Origin: Gambelia wislizenii
Lineage: Eukaryota > Chordata > Lepidosauria > Squamata > Crotaphytidae
DNA length: 64,000 nt
NCBI GenBank assembly: GCA_030847615.1
Contig: JAUMIR010000003.1
Location: 54,235,001 to 54,299,000, forward strand
Direction of reading: 5' to 3'
In this document: positions 36,449 through 48,189 of the stretch, piece after piece
Position numbering within the stretch: position 1 is the first letter of the stretch
Layout of the letters: every line of letters begins with the position of its first letter
The notes under the pieces: model-generated
What the model was told of the DNA's origin: nothing
The model's input: only the letters and a program-made list of their open reading frames with translations
Databases searched by the model: none
Position numbers and translations under genes: made by a program

Positions 36449-36540
36449 CAAAACAAAACAAAAACCTGCTGGTGGAACGGGAGTAGCATGGGAGCATAAT
36501 GACAGGGGGACAACGTCATGTGTAAAACAAGCCCTTTAGT
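35945..36540 (+). other. CpG-rich patch, possibly a young insertion
   Basis: CpGs are far denser here than in the surrounding intron: five within 40 bp around 35978-36013 alone (CGTCCCCGTCTCGCAG, CCCATCCCGGTAC), then more at 36049, 36288, 36318, 36380 and 36401-36412. An (AAAAC)n array (36418-36465) lies inside. I see no promoter motif or gene start that would make it a conventional CpG island, so an inserted element is the likelier reading. Confidence 0.4.
36418..36465 (+). repeat. (AAAAC)n microsatellite
   Basis: About nine AAAAC units without interruption, inside the CpG-rich patch. Such arrays often mark the tail of a retroposed sequence. Confidence 0.9.
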
Positions 36541-37562
36541 GATATCATGGTGTCGTTGTCATGCCATATTTACAGCATCTGATAATCTCCTATGTCTCTT
36601 TAGCTTCACTCTTTCAGTCTTTATGAAAAAAAACCTTAACAACTGCAACACAATGATACCTATAAAGGAGGAGAGGAAAGAAAAGGAAATCATGCCCCTC
36701 CAATCTCAAAAAAAGTTGAAAGGTAGCTGACTACCCCCCCCCACCTTTTTTTTAATTCACTGCTGTCTCTTTGGTACTTACCACTCATATATCTAAAGAT
36801 CAAAGGAGAATGGCCGACCAGTAAAATGCAACCCCTTTTAATAAAGCACTCTTATTTGAAAGCTACAGATGTTTTTATTTCTCATAGAGCCATAGAGATA
36901 GTAGTTCCTTAAGGCTCAGAAAGAGAGCAGGGACTTGCCTGGTCACTTGGGTATAATTTTTGTACACCACAGGTGACTAGGCAAGCAGCTAATTATAAGC
37001 CTGAATAAACCATTAGTTGCACTTTTTTCCTGTGATATGAAAAGCATTAATGGCTTTAGGAGGGCTGTAAAACAGTTGATATCTGTAATGTTCTCCAGGT
37101 AGTCGCATTTCTGCAAGTTGGATCCCGAAAGGCCCATGGGATTAAATATTATTATAATCAGGCTGAATTCCTGCAGTGGTGAGAGAGAAACTAAGAGGTT
37201 TATCAAAGGAAGAAAAATAAGTTTGCATGTATAAAGCAACAATGGCAGTGCAGAGTTCCTGTGGTGGAGAGACTCTGAAAGAATTTTAAATCGGCAAAAG
37301 GAAAGGTGCTTTTACCAGCAGTTGTAATATTATCTTTGATCATGTGATTATAAAGTCCCTAAGGTCTTCAATTAAAAGAAAAAAAATGTTTTTTGGCTTT
37401 TAATATTACAAAGAAGATGTTGGGGCAATCCTCTTGATGTGGTACAGGTAAAAAGAAAACTACAAATCTACTGAGGAACTTTTGGCCTCTAGACTTCAGT
37501 TCCCATAATCCCTAACCACTGGCCCTACTGACTGAGACATCTGGGATTTGAAGTATAAAACA
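36541..37562 (+). other. EPHA4 intron 3, no gene seen
   Basis: Intron with a poly-C run at about 36735. At about 37455-37558 there is an ACTACAAATC...TCTGGGATTTGAAGT pair, a weak remnant of a hAT-type palindromic repeat. Confidence 0.45.
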
Positions 37563-37595
<33 letters not shown>

Positions 37596-37800
37596 GTGTC
37601 TTCAAGTCATTATGGGGACCCTAAGGCAAGACTATCATAAGGTTTTCTTGGCAAGATTTGTTCAGAGAGGGTTTGCCTTTGCCTTCCTCTGAGGCTGAAA
37701 GAGTGTAACTTTCCCAAAGTCACCCAGTGGGTTTCCATGACTGAATGGGAATTCAAACCCTGGTTGGCTGTCCCAAACCATCTAGCCATGACAAACAAAA
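37563..37800 (-). mobile_element. tRNA-derived SINE with (GTT)n tail (minus strand)
   Basis: The + strand starts with about ten TTG units (37564-37595), the complement of the CAA-type tail. Then come GTGTGTCTTCAAGTCATTAT, CTTGGCAAGATTTGTTCAG, CCTCTGAGGCTGAAAGAG and AATTCAAACCCTGGTTGG (B-box side). The same order is found in 23966-24187 (minus) and 60882-61150 (plus). Confidence 0.85.
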
Positions 37801-38959
37801 TTAGGATTGTACTATGTGTGATTTCCATTCATTGTGAAGTTTTCTTCTTGTTCTTGGTGGTTTTTACATGTATGGAATATCTGCATGACATTTTCAGGTG
37901 AACCAGAGATTTTATATTGACATGAGAGCTAGGACAGCACATCGTTATTTAGAAGAGTTGCTGCTCAGATAACATAGCCTTGCAAGTAAATACAATATAG
38001 AAACTGGGAATTGGTCACTAAGTCACTAAATAATTTCTGGGAAATGTTACCAATTGGGAATTATAACTGTATAGAATGATGACAATATTCCTGTTCAACT
38101 GTGTGATAATGACAGTTACCCCGAAATCTGTAGAAATATGTGTGTGGTGGTGGGGAGACAAAGAAACCTGGCCATCTGTCTGAGATATTCTATGGATAGG
38201 GTTACCAGATTCTCAAAACAGTAATAGAAAACAGTAGAAATTCATGAAGTAATGCAGAATAGCCATATGAGAGAAAAGGCCTAGTCCTCAGCCTCACTTT
38301 AATGACATCCATGTAGCTTGGTTACCAGCTCAAGACTGACTGGTACATGTGATGTAGATCTTTATAAGGTCCACCACAAGTCTCCCAAGAGCTCTGAACC
38401 ACAGAAAATTTCATGATGGCAAGATACCAGTCATGGCAAGACAAGGAATTTAATTTCACTGTCAGCATGCTTCTTGCCTTGGCCCGGAGAGCAAATGGAC
38501 CAGGCAGCAGCCAGGCTTGCAACAGACGGACCTCCTCAGCAGCATTTGCTTGTAATGTGAGGCCATTTGTGCATACCAAATGCTTGGAGAACTGTTTGTT
38601 AGCATGGCTGATGCCTGCTCTTCCCACTCACCATAAAGAGACTTAAGTACAGGATTTGGTGTATTCTGTATAATGGATACAGGACAGGCTTTTCAGTCCC
38701 TACATATGGAACTTCTGTACAAAACAGGATGCCTGGCAGCCCTTTACACAGCTATGATTGTGGTGTCCTATGAACAATCATATGTCTGTTTCAGTTTCTG
38801 ATTATAATACTAGAAGTATTTATTGTGTGGTCCTTGATTTTGCTTTTGTTCTGAATTTGTAGGACCTACTTACCTTTCACCTCTGCTGGCACCAATGCTA
38901 CAGAGTACATTAAGGGGCTGTCACTGCACTTTACTGTGGAGTGGATGGAAGGTAGACTT
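37801..38959 (+). other. EPHA4 intron 3, no gene seen
   Basis: Unremarkable intron. Opposed open frames around 38322-38646 overlap each other and carry no domain. Confidence 0.5.
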
Positions 38960-39593
38960 AGGGTTGTCTAGACAGTGAAAAAAATCCTAATGGAATGTAC
39001 AGAGAATACCTTTTGTCCCAGCAAGATCCTGTGGTGATTTGCCTTATTCCTAAGGAGCGGGGGCAAAATTCCAAAAACTGTGGGCAAAAACCCTTCATGG
39101 CTTTTCCCAAAGTTTTTAAAATAATGTGTGGAAATGCACATTACCACCTGTTTCAACAACTGATTCACATCACTTTGCATTCTCGGTGAGAGCAGACGTG
39201 GAAAGCTGATTGGTCGGACATGCACAGTGGCACGCTTTCCAGCAATGAAGTGGCTAGAAGCACCATTTTGAAGTTTTGCCTTAGCGATTGTGTGCTTTTT
39301 TGGTGTGCTGAGGTGACCAAACAGCTTTTTAAAGTAGAAGACTGCACTTGCACACCTTTGATGTACAGTTAAAAAAAATACTGTGCAGCAGCGACAACTT
39401 AGAATAATAACACGAGTAATTCGCTCCTGGCCACCATCTTGATTTGCAGGCATGGCTGCGTGTGCACTTCAAACATGGATGGCTTCTCATACTAGTGATT
39501 TTGCCAAAGGACTGTGGAGAAAAATGAACGCTGCTGTGAATTTGCATTAATGCACAGCAATCCACATTATTTCTTCTCATCTAGACAAGCCCA
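38960..39593. mobile_element. Non-autonomous DNA transposon, hAT-like terminal repeats
   Basis: The left end AGGGTTGTCTAGACAGTGAA and the reverse complement of the right end GGGCTTGTCTAGATGAGAAG are imperfect terminal inverted repeats 634 bp apart. The interior has CCACCATCTTGATTTGCAGG and ATTGGTCGGAC-like stretches similar in style to the element at 18856-19442. A minus-strand open frame of 161 codons crosses it but shows no transposase motif and is likely chance. Confidence 0.55.
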
Positions 39594-41800
39594 GGGATTG
39601 AGCTCTGATGACACAAATCTGCATGATTTGCAGTAGATCTGCAAGGGTATCAGATTCCTGATTGTTTAACAGCTCTGGAACTCTCTAAATTAGGCTGGTA
39701 AAATGAAGAATACCTTAGTGATTTAGAAGTAAGAACCAGGAGTGAATTGTTGGTGCTTGTGGGGAAAGGGCTGTGGGTTGAGTTCTGATAACAAAACCAG
39801 CATTTTGCTATGAGCTTTTTCCTGTAATTCTATTTGGTATATGCCTATTTTAAGCCATTTTGCACCTGACTCCCAGTGGTTGATCATGAGTATCTAGTAA
39901 AAACAAAACAAATGTAAGTAGTTTCCAGAGACCTCAAGTCTCCCCACCCGCACATGGGAAACATTGGATAATGCTACTAGTTGTTGAGCTGGATATGGTG
40001 TGATTGAACGGATGTGGTGTGACTGAGTAGGCTGTGGTAAGAGGTGTGGACAAGTAAATGAATTTGTCAGGAGGCCACCTTGCTTTATGGTCCTATCTTT
40101 ATTATGGGACTAATAGGTCCTTTGGGAATAGGTCTTTCACAGTCTTCAAAACTTGAGAAAACCTGCATATTTAGTAGTATCTTTATGAATCAGAGTTTGA
40201 ACCCGTAATATTTATTTATGTGCTCTACAGCTATACCACTACAACAAAAATCCTGTTACATTCACAATTACTATTTGCCCCTGAAGAGCCAGTGTTGGAC
40301 ATGGTGTGCTGGCTGGGGGTTTCTCAAAGTTGTAGGCCAAAAAGTAAAGTGTCTATATTTTTCTCCAAATGCTAGATACTTGGGACAAACAATGTGGAAG
40401 AAGTGTTAATTGTCAATTCCTTCTCTTGAGCCTTCTAGAAGTGTTAACTGGTCAGTGTTGGATACAAGATGGTGGACTGGGTTAACATTTGGTCCAGATT
40501 AAAATCAAGGTTAATGACTTCTTATCCCAGGCAGGCAAGCAAGGGGACAGACTGTTTGACTGTGTTGATATATGCTGTCCAAATGTGCTGTGTTATTTTC
40601 TCTTTTGTTAATGCCTTGTGTGCCACTCCTGCTTTTGTTTACAAATGTGGGAGCTACACAGTTGATATTTGCTTATATGAGTTTTTTTTTTTAAAAGAGA
40701 TGAAAGGTTAAATTTATCCTCTAGAAGCTGGATCTTGAGAAGCAAATGAAACCTGAATGCAACAAGCTTTTTGCTTGATGTTATAGGGACCCATTTGCAT
40801 TACTTTAATTGAAATGCAGTGTCATTTTTGCAGTTTCAGGAATAGTGTCATAAACATACTTGTGCATACAAACATGCACAAAGTACACATCCACATATTG
40901 AAGAAAATATTGAGTAATGAAAATTTCCAAGTTATTCAGGCCATCAAAATAGGAAGTTTCCAGTTATAATAAGCTGCTTATGTTAAATAAACTGCTTTTA
41001 AAAGAATTGACTACCTATGAGTGACTACATAAAACGTGCCCAAATATGTTTTGATAAATTTGTAAAGACCAACTGATTTTTTTTTTAAAAAAAAACTTGC
41101 TGTCTGTGTTAATGCACATTTTCTGTAGGAAGCTGCATATGTCGCTAACTTGTTACAGCATGGGAAATGCCATAAATTTAAAACCTTTAATTGGACCCAC
41201 ATTCACTCTGAGTTTATTTACCAGATCAAAGAAGGAGTTCAACATAGGACACTCATTCCCTTTGCCTGCATAAATGCTTGAGTTGAGTGAAATGCCAAGG
41301 AAATATTAATCATTTGAGTTATGAGACTTCAATCCTATTAGCCTCTTATGTGCAGTATAAGCTGGAAAGTCTCCTTTATTTTGGAATAAATTCTGCTAAT
41401 GATGATGATGATGATGATGTGTAACATTGGTATAAACTGATGAAGGATTTGCTATAGATTCCAGTGGGGATCTGGTGTGCAACCATACATACTACATTGG
41501 AGAGAAGGGGGTCATGTTGAGAAATGGTGGCTGAATCCTACCTGTCACTCCCAGAGTGTAGTGCTTCATGAGCGTAATTACATGGGCCTTCTCTTTTGCT
41601 TCCCTCAGAAAGCAGCTTCTGCCAGTGCCTGTGCATGTCCCCATGATCATTCAGTGACCTATGGTGTTTTTGACAGCATCTGACTGTGCAGCTAGGGAAC
41701 AAGAGATTTGAAGAAATGCAGCTTAGGAACCTCCAGACCTCTCCCAGCGACTAAAATGTTCAAGGGGAAGATGCAAGCACTGAGAAGTTGCCTTCCTTAT
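39594..41800 (+). other. EPHA4 intron 3, no gene seen
   Basis: Intron with a (GAT)n microsatellite at about 41399-41420 and a T/A homopolymer pair at about 41080-41095. No genes were recognised. Confidence 0.5.
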
Positions 41801-41804
41801 GAAC

Positions 41805-41837
41805 TGTGTGTGTGTGCACGCATGCGTGTGCATGCGC
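41805..41837. repeat. 33-nt alternating pyrimidine-purine tract
   Basis: A (TG)n run passes without a break into CACGCATGCGTGTGCATGCGC. Every step from 41805 to 41837 alternates pyrimidine and purine, with several CG steps. That is the composition that favours left-handed (Z) DNA. It ends 24 bp before the long hairpin that follows. Confidence 0.85.
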
Positions 41838-41860
41838 TGTACAAGGAGATTTTGAATGCC

Positions 41861-42420
41861 TTCTTTCCCAGTGGGGAGGACTGCTGAGCATCCACTTGCT
41901 GGGTAGTTCCTCCCCATTTGCTCTTAGTAGGCAGGGAACAACTTTTTGGGGACTGCCTACCAGTGAGGTCATCTGGGATGGACCACCCCCAGCTAGCCAG
42001 TCTGTTTCCTGCCTACGCTCCTGGTAGGATGTATGGTCTGATCTCTCTCTCCTTTGTCTTCCTCCACATGGCCAGGGGCCATTTTGGATCCTTAGTTCTT
42101 AAAAAAACCCACCACTTTAACTGCAAAGGATCCTGGTGGAGGAAGACTGGAGACTGAAGACTAAAGACTGAGGCAGCAAGCCTTTCTGAGCTCAACAGGA
42201 TAGGATCCAACATGTCTCCTGGCCATGTGGAGGAAGACAAAGGAGAGAGAGAGAGAGACCAGGCCACATGTCCTATCTAGAGCGTTGGGGTCGTCCCTCA
42301 GATGACCTCATCAGTAGGCAGTCCTAAAAAAGTTGTTCCCTGGCTACTAGGAGCGAATGGGGAGGAACTACCCAGCAAGTGGATGCTCTTTGTCTCTCCA
42401 CTTGAAAAGAACATAAGACC
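41861..42420. mobile_element. Long foldback element (arms over 200 bp, loop about 110 bp)
   Basis: The left arm (41861-42091) and right arm (42203-42420) are inverted copies. Paired blocks are GAGCATCCACTTGCTGGGTA with its complement at about 42363-42387, AGTTCCTCCCCATT with 42355-42371, GAGGTCATCTG with 42299-42311, CCTTTGTCTTCCTCCACATG with 42225-42243, and GGATCC with 42203-42208. Identity is high with a few indels. The loop has short GACTGAAGACTAAAGACTGA repeats. It is non-coding and probably a foldback DNA-transposon derivative. Confidence 0.8.
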
Positions 42421-42687
42421 AACGCTCCTTTCTGTAACATCCCCAAAGTTACATATACTGGTGTAACCTTTGATTATCCTAGCATATCTCACTAACAGCA
42501 TTCTGGCCTATACTTGTATTGTTTGTAAAATACTTGTCATATTTAGTGTTTTGTTTTGTTTTTTAAATAAGAAAAATATGTCACATCACAATTAACATTG
42601 GCTGCAATTCTAAGACAGTTACAAATGTGTAACCTAGATTTACACGTTCATGACTGGCTCATATTCCTGATCTCTATGGATACTCTG

Positions 42688-44190
42688 CTTTATTTATTTA
42701 TTTAAATATTTATGTCATGCCCCTTATCTGAAGATCTCAGGGTGGCTTACAATAAAATCAATTTAAGACAATACTTACCAAAGTTTAAAAAGATTAGAAT
42801 AATTTAAATAATTTCTCAGTGAGAAATAGAAGATTTAGAAACAGTTAAAATGGTTAAAACTAAAATATAATTACCACACCAGAGAAGGTTCTTTCTTGTG
42901 CCCCCTCACACTGTACTGGTACTCCTGGTGGGACACAGGGAAGGGCCCCTCCAGCAAATCTCTGTCCTGGGGCAGATGCATATAGGGACAGGTGTTCTTA
43001 CAGATGTAAATGCCCCAAGTCATTTGCGGCTTTCAGTAGCACCACAATTACCTTGCATCCAGGCCTGAATTGCATTAGCCCTTAGTGAAATTCCTTTAAA
43101 ACTTGTTTTGTATGCTTTTTTATAGGATGATTTCTTCAGCAATCTAGCTGCTGTGTATTGCACCCCCTGCATCTTCTGAGTCATCTTCAAGGGCAGCTGT
43201 ACACAGAACACATTATGATAGTCTAAGCAGGAAATTCCCAGAGCATGAACTGTTGCAACCAGGTTACCCTTGTCTTTGAAAGGCCATGTCTGGTAGGCCA
43301 GTTGAACCTGATCCTAGGCACTCTGAGCCATGGAGTCCACCTTGACCGCCAATGAAAGAAATGACTCAGTGAGTAATCCCCATGTTACACTCTTGCTCCT
43401 TCTAGGAGTGTGGAACCCCATTCATGGCAGGTTGCTTATCCAGTCCCTAGATCTATGAACTACCAGTTCACAGAGCCTCCATCGTATTGGAATTCAGCTT
43501 TAGTTTATGGTCCTCATCCAGTAGAGCATCAGGCTCGGTGCAACCTCAGTTGACTCTGATGAGAAAGAGGAGCAGAGTTGAGTTTCATTTGCATACTAAT
43601 GGCACCTAGCCCTATAACTCCTATGAGCTCACCCAGCAGTCTCATAGACATATTAAATAGCATGAGAGATAGGATACGACTCTGTAGTACCCCACCACTT
43701 AATAGTCACAGGGTTGAACAGGAGTTCTCCAGTGCCCCTGTCTTTAGCTGGGCCTGTAGATAGCAAGAGACACACCATAATACAGTGCCTGCCACAGCTA
43801 TCCTGTAGTGGCAGTGGTACTGAAAGGTGTGAGAAATCCAGGAGCATCAATAGGGTAGCAGTTGCCCTGTCTTTACCCTGGAGTAGGTTGTTAGTCAATG
43901 CTACCAAAGCTGCAAAGTCGAAGGCTTTCACGGCCAGCATCCATAGATTTTCCTTGGATTTTGTCCAGGCTATGAGGCTGTGTTCTGGAATAGTTTCTTT
44001 CTGACGTTTTGCCTGCATCTGTGGCTGGCATCCTCAGAGCCAGCCACAGATGCAGGCAAAACGTCAGAAAGAAACTATTCCAGAACACACCCTCACAGCC
44101 CAGAAAAAACCCAAGGAAAAGCTACCAAAGCTGTTTTGGCACTACCTCATGGTGTGAAACCATTCTGAAATTGGTCCACATAATCTGTTT
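42688..44190 (-). pseudogene. Old L2 LINE, ORF2 3' half and 3' UTR (minus strand), interrupted
   Basis: On the minus strand, about 44150 to 43850 decodes to an L2-type segment with A-K-T-A-L-V-A-L-T-N, a LLQGKDR block and LLMLLDFSHL. Pieces of the RT region and the C terminus follow (LPLK near 43195, AARLLKKSSYKKAY near 43110-43140). The 3' UTR reaches a TTATTGTAAGCCACCCTGAG ending at about 42730 and an AAATAAATAAATAAA tail at 42688-42705. Many stops and shifts show that it is ancient. A 208-bp palindromic insertion at 43913-44120 splits it within the conserved T-A-L-V-A-L motif. Confidence 0.85.
43913..44120. mobile_element. Near-perfect palindromic insertion with 13-bp target-site duplication
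   Basis: Arms 43981-44029 and 44039-44087 are 49-nt exact inverted copies (TGTTCTGGAATAGTTTC at the outer ends) around a 9-nt loop, ATCCTCAGA. Weaker complementarity extends to about 43947 and 44122. GCTACCAAAGCTG occurs directly before (43900-43912) and after (44121-44133), and removing the insert restores the L2 sequence. The outer left part, GAAGGCTTTCACGGCCAGCA, is a motif I recognise from a dispersed squamate repeat. I suspect a Penelope-like element fragment (these carry inverted terminal copies and 10-15 bp duplications), but the class is inference. Confidence 0.8.
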
Positions 44191-45528
44191 CACTCAAGCA
44201 CATGTAGAAGTATAATATGTAAGTATGTAAATATGTAAATAGAATGATATGGAAACAGACAGAATAGGGTGGTAGTTCAGCAGTTCAGAGCAGCAGCATT
44301 CCTGGAAGTGATAGGCCAGTTTTCAAAAAGACCTTCTAGAACTGACTTTCAGAATATGAAAGTGCTCCTAACAAAGAAAACGAAACCAGGGATATGTCAT
44401 TCAGTAGGGTGTTCCAGTCCACCTGTCCCTATGTACCAACCACATCTACCATGATGCTCATCTCTTGTCTGAGTACCTGACGTTCCTGTTTCTGATCCCT
44501 GTCTCTCGCTCAGGGAGTCTGGAGGCAGCCACCAATGGAGTCAACCCACACTTCCACTTGGACCGTGCCTCTCAATTACAGTGTGTCACTCCCCCTATGC
44601 ACTCCTAAATATTCCCCTGGCCACCAAGAAAAGGGGAGACACTCCCCATCCTACAATTCCCCAAAGCAGATACCCAGAGGAGTGATCCCCTTTTAGGCTA
44701 ACCCGTGACAGGTGACTTGCTGTTGGTAGCCAGTTTTACTTTATACCGTATATCCTCACCACAAGGAAGGTAAAGTTCCTGGGATGGCAAAGGTGCTACT
44801 AAAGTAGACCCAGTTCAGTGCAGGAATAGTAGATTTGTAGGATTTGAGGCCCAAAAAAAGTCTTCTGTACTCTCCACTCTCAGCTGATCCAGCTGCACCC
44901 ATTATCAGTAGGTTGTTCCCTGACAGGAAGAGCAGCAAAGAGACTGTTAAGATTGCTTTTACACTATAAGACAGAGTTTCCATTTCTTACAGTACAAAAT
45001 TGGATCAGAGGAAATTGGCTTAATATTTCTGGACCCCTTATAGATTCATATGTAATTGTTCTAGTTTCTGTAATGCAGTGATATTGCTGCAGGGTCAGAG
45101 TGAGGTGATGCCATCCAGACATCTCCAGAGGCTGAATATTTTTTTAAACTACAGTTCCCTAAAACCCAGAGCTGACTAGGAGATTCTGGGAGTTGTAATC
45201 CAAAAATTAATTTTTACAGTCTCTTACCAAATGGATCTGGACTTGTGCACAGTTGCTAGTGCTGCAACGTTTCATCCAGGATTTAGGGCTACTGTGTAGT
45301 TCTCAAGATGTTATAACATGTACAAGAACATTAGGAAACTTCCCCAAATCCAGTTATTCCTTTGGGATACAGGATGTCTGGTGTATTCACTGAGCTTCTG
45401 TGTAAAAATGAATACATGCATCTAGCATTTACAAAATTAGAGTGGAAATGGCAGCTTGGCTATGCAAGGGCATGGTGTACAAATCAGAGCTCCCACCAAG
45501 ACGTGCCTTCTGTTTGTCCTTGGCTGAT
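44191..45528 (+). other. EPHA4 intron 3, no gene seen
   Basis: Unremarkable intron. A half-palindrome at about 45148-45215 (AAACTACAGTTCCCTAAAAC ... CTGGGAGTTGTAATCC) looks like a remnant of a hAT-type MITE. Confidence 0.45.
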
Positions 45529-45718
45529 ATTTATTTTTATTTATTTATTTATACCCTGCTCTTCAGCCAGAAGGCTATCAGAGCTGCTTACAAATTATTT
45601 TAAGCAACAGCAATATACACATCTACACTGCATTAAGCAGTTTCCAATGTGTGTTTGCTAATTGCCCCCACAAGCTGGGTACTGATAGTTAAATCCAGGT
45701 CAGTCTTCTAACCATGTT
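45529..45718 (-). mobile_element. tRNA-derived SINE fragment (minus strand)
   Basis: The + strand starts with ATTT units, then ATACCCTGCTCTTCAGCC, GGCTATCAGAGCTGCTTAC and ACATCTACACTGCATTAAGC, and runs to CCCACAAGCTGGGTACTGAT. This is the complement of the 3' two-thirds of the SINE at 48190-48461. The A/B-box end is missing or diverged. Confidence 0.7.
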
Positions 45719-47095
45719 TGCACATTTGATAAAAGTTCCTGGTGTCATTTCCAGATGGGTAGTTCCTTGTCTGTTTACAAGAAAATGCTGGATTCCTTGG
45801 GGTTTTTGTTTGTTTTCACCTTTGTTGTGGTAAGTAGAACATATCCATGCTAATTAGAAGTGCTTGGCATTGGGATAACTTCCATGGTAATAAGACTCTT
45901 CGTGTCCTCCTGAATAGCAATCAGTAACAGCCACAGAAGACACACATGGTGACCACGGTTCCATAGAACACATTGGTAGCTAACCTGTTGTTCGGGCTGA
46001 GTCCCCTGTGGCAGGAGGAAAAGGGAAAGATGGGGCAGGTGGCAGGGGAGGGGCTAGCAGAGAAAGAGAAGAGGGTCAGTTGGGCTGCTTTAGGTTCTAG
46101 CCATGCTCACTGCTAGGTTTGGCTCTGTCCACTACCAGCATGGAGCCATTGAGAAATTAACTCTAAAGGAATCTGTTCCTTTGGCAGAAAAATAGGTTGC
46201 CCACCCTAATCTAAGCATCCTCAGAATCCATTCTCAGAGATCCTTCCCTAGTCCATTCTGCTTCAGCTCCTGTTCTTAACTGAAACAAATGCTATGTAAC
46301 TTCACTTGCTAACTGCCATTTTACATACGTTTGTCTGCAGAATTGTTCTCCTTTCTCTGATTTTTAAGCCCCTACATGTTTTGGAAATTTGGTTATTTTA
46401 AAAATTCGCTGAATCAGCTGCTGGAAATGAAGAAGGTATTGCTGAAAAAGGCGAGGCAAGGACCTCCCAACCACCCCTGAGATTCCAGTGACTCACAGCA
46501 GAAATGCAGCTATGCATACCTCCATAATCTGCATCAGTCTGTGTCAGTCATATAAAGTAGTGTGAGCAGAATGCACCTTGAATGCATGAAATGCTACAGT
46601 TTCACATTGAAGTGTAAGAATACTACCATCAAGCAGCCTTCTTGAAATGGCTGTCTTCTGCTCTGTGGAATTTAATCCCCATCATTCCCAGACAGCTTTC
46701 ACCATGCTGACAGATGAATTAAAGTACATTTTTTGACTGTAATTCATGTTTTGAGAAGGCTGTCTTAAGGTGAGCTTCTGAAATCTAAAATTCACTAAAA
46801 TGTAGATTAGTTTCATTTGTCTATGGCACAATGCCCATTACATTACAAAGCTGAAGTTACTCAATAACTGGACAATGAACCAAGCTTCTTAGGAACAATA
46901 CAAAAAGCACAATCCTATATGTGTTTATTTAGAGGTTAAGTCTCTCTGTGGCCCATTCCCTGCCAAGCATGCATAGGATTGCACCCACTGTGTTCTCCAT
47001 TACAGAACTGTGAGACGAATGACTTTTACTGAGTAGCCATCGTGCAATGCAAGCATAAAAGACACATAAAGTAATAGCATAGAGAAACTAAATGT
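45719..47095 (+). other. EPHA4 intron 3, no gene seen
   Basis: Intron. At about 46908-46990 a dispersed repeat ends in GCATGCATAGGATTGCACCC. Nothing else was recognised. Confidence 0.45.
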
Positions 47096-47219
47096 CAGGG
47101 CTGGGAATTGTGCTGCCCTCCAGATGTTGAATTTCAGCTCCTAGCTGCCCTAGCCAGCACAGCCAATGGCGAGGACTGCTGGGACTCAACATCTGGAGGA
47201 ATGCATGATTCCCATCCTG
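47096..47219. mobile_element. Palindromic MITE (hAT-like), 124 bp
   Basis: The left end CAGGGCTGGGAATTGTGC and the complement of the right end CAGGATGGGAATCATGC, plus CCTCCAGATGTTGA next to them on both sides, form inverted arms almost to the centre. The CAGGG ends suggest hAT. An exact 8-bp duplication is not seen. Confidence 0.65.
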
Positions 47220-48189
47220 ATCTATGCCATACATCCAAGTAGATGCTGAATAATTAAATATACAGGTGGAAGATGAAAGAACTAACTTGAATTCAAAAGA
47301 CTGGTTTGGCTTATCTTTGAAAGTTGCTTCTGCTCTGACATCCCACCTTTGACTCATCAGAGAACTGGATGGAGGTGATTCTTTTCACCTCTTCACTGAC
47401 TTAATTAGCTGGTAGGAGGAAGCTCTAATAGGATTAATAAAAATGCAAATTGTTTCCTGCCACAAAGTACTTTGCATCCAAGCTGAAGCATGTTCAAGTT
47501 GCTGGATATGTAATTTTTGGTTTTTGGAAAAGAAAATGTATCTTTAGACATTAAAGTTATCTGCATCTCAAATTAATATTCCATATCAATGCCAAGCAGG
47601 GCCTAATGCGGAATGAAAACTTCATGACAAAGAAAGAGTAGCTGCTTTATTTCCCTGAAGGGAGGACAGGCATTACTGGTGATTGTTATTGACAAAGTAT
47701 CTAGTTAATTTCTCTAACGTATGTCTTACCTCGAAGGTTAAAAGCTGATTGCAAACTGCTCATGGCATTTGGGGCATGGAATAGATTGTTAAATCTCAAT
47801 CCATCAGTTTGTTTCATCAAGAGGGCCATTCAAATCACACTGTGACAACTGAAAGGTATTTGAAATTCACCTCTCAAACACACTCTGAATTGTTTTCTTC
47901 ACTCTGTGAAACCCTCCTTCCTTGAAAGAACACACATTGCTAAAGTTTGTGAGGGATCAATCAATGATTTGCATTTCAAAAGACCTATGAAGTATTTCCT
48001 AGTTAATACACTCTGCAATTTCCCAAGTTCACTAATACCTCCTATTTGTACACCAAAGATTTTGTTCTGAAGTCTGGGATGAAAAGACACTTTTAATAAA
48101 ACATAACTTTTTAAAATAAAGTAAAAACTATTAATAATTTTAAGGCAATTCATTTTCATTTATTTCCCTATATGGCAGCTTTTATAATA
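47220..48189 (+). other. EPHA4 intron 3, no gene seen
   Basis: Unremarkable AT-rich intron between a MITE and a SINE. Confidence 0.45.

Noticed and set aside
38968..39453. 161-codon open frame on the minus strand
   Set aside because: It falls inside a DNA-transposon derivative with hAT-like ends but has no transposase, zinc-finger or dimerisation motif. Probably chance.
43947..44122. CRISPR-like or attachment-site structure
   Set aside because: There is a single inverted repeat with no spacers, in a vertebrate intron. The 13-bp direct repeats around it fit a transposition target duplication.
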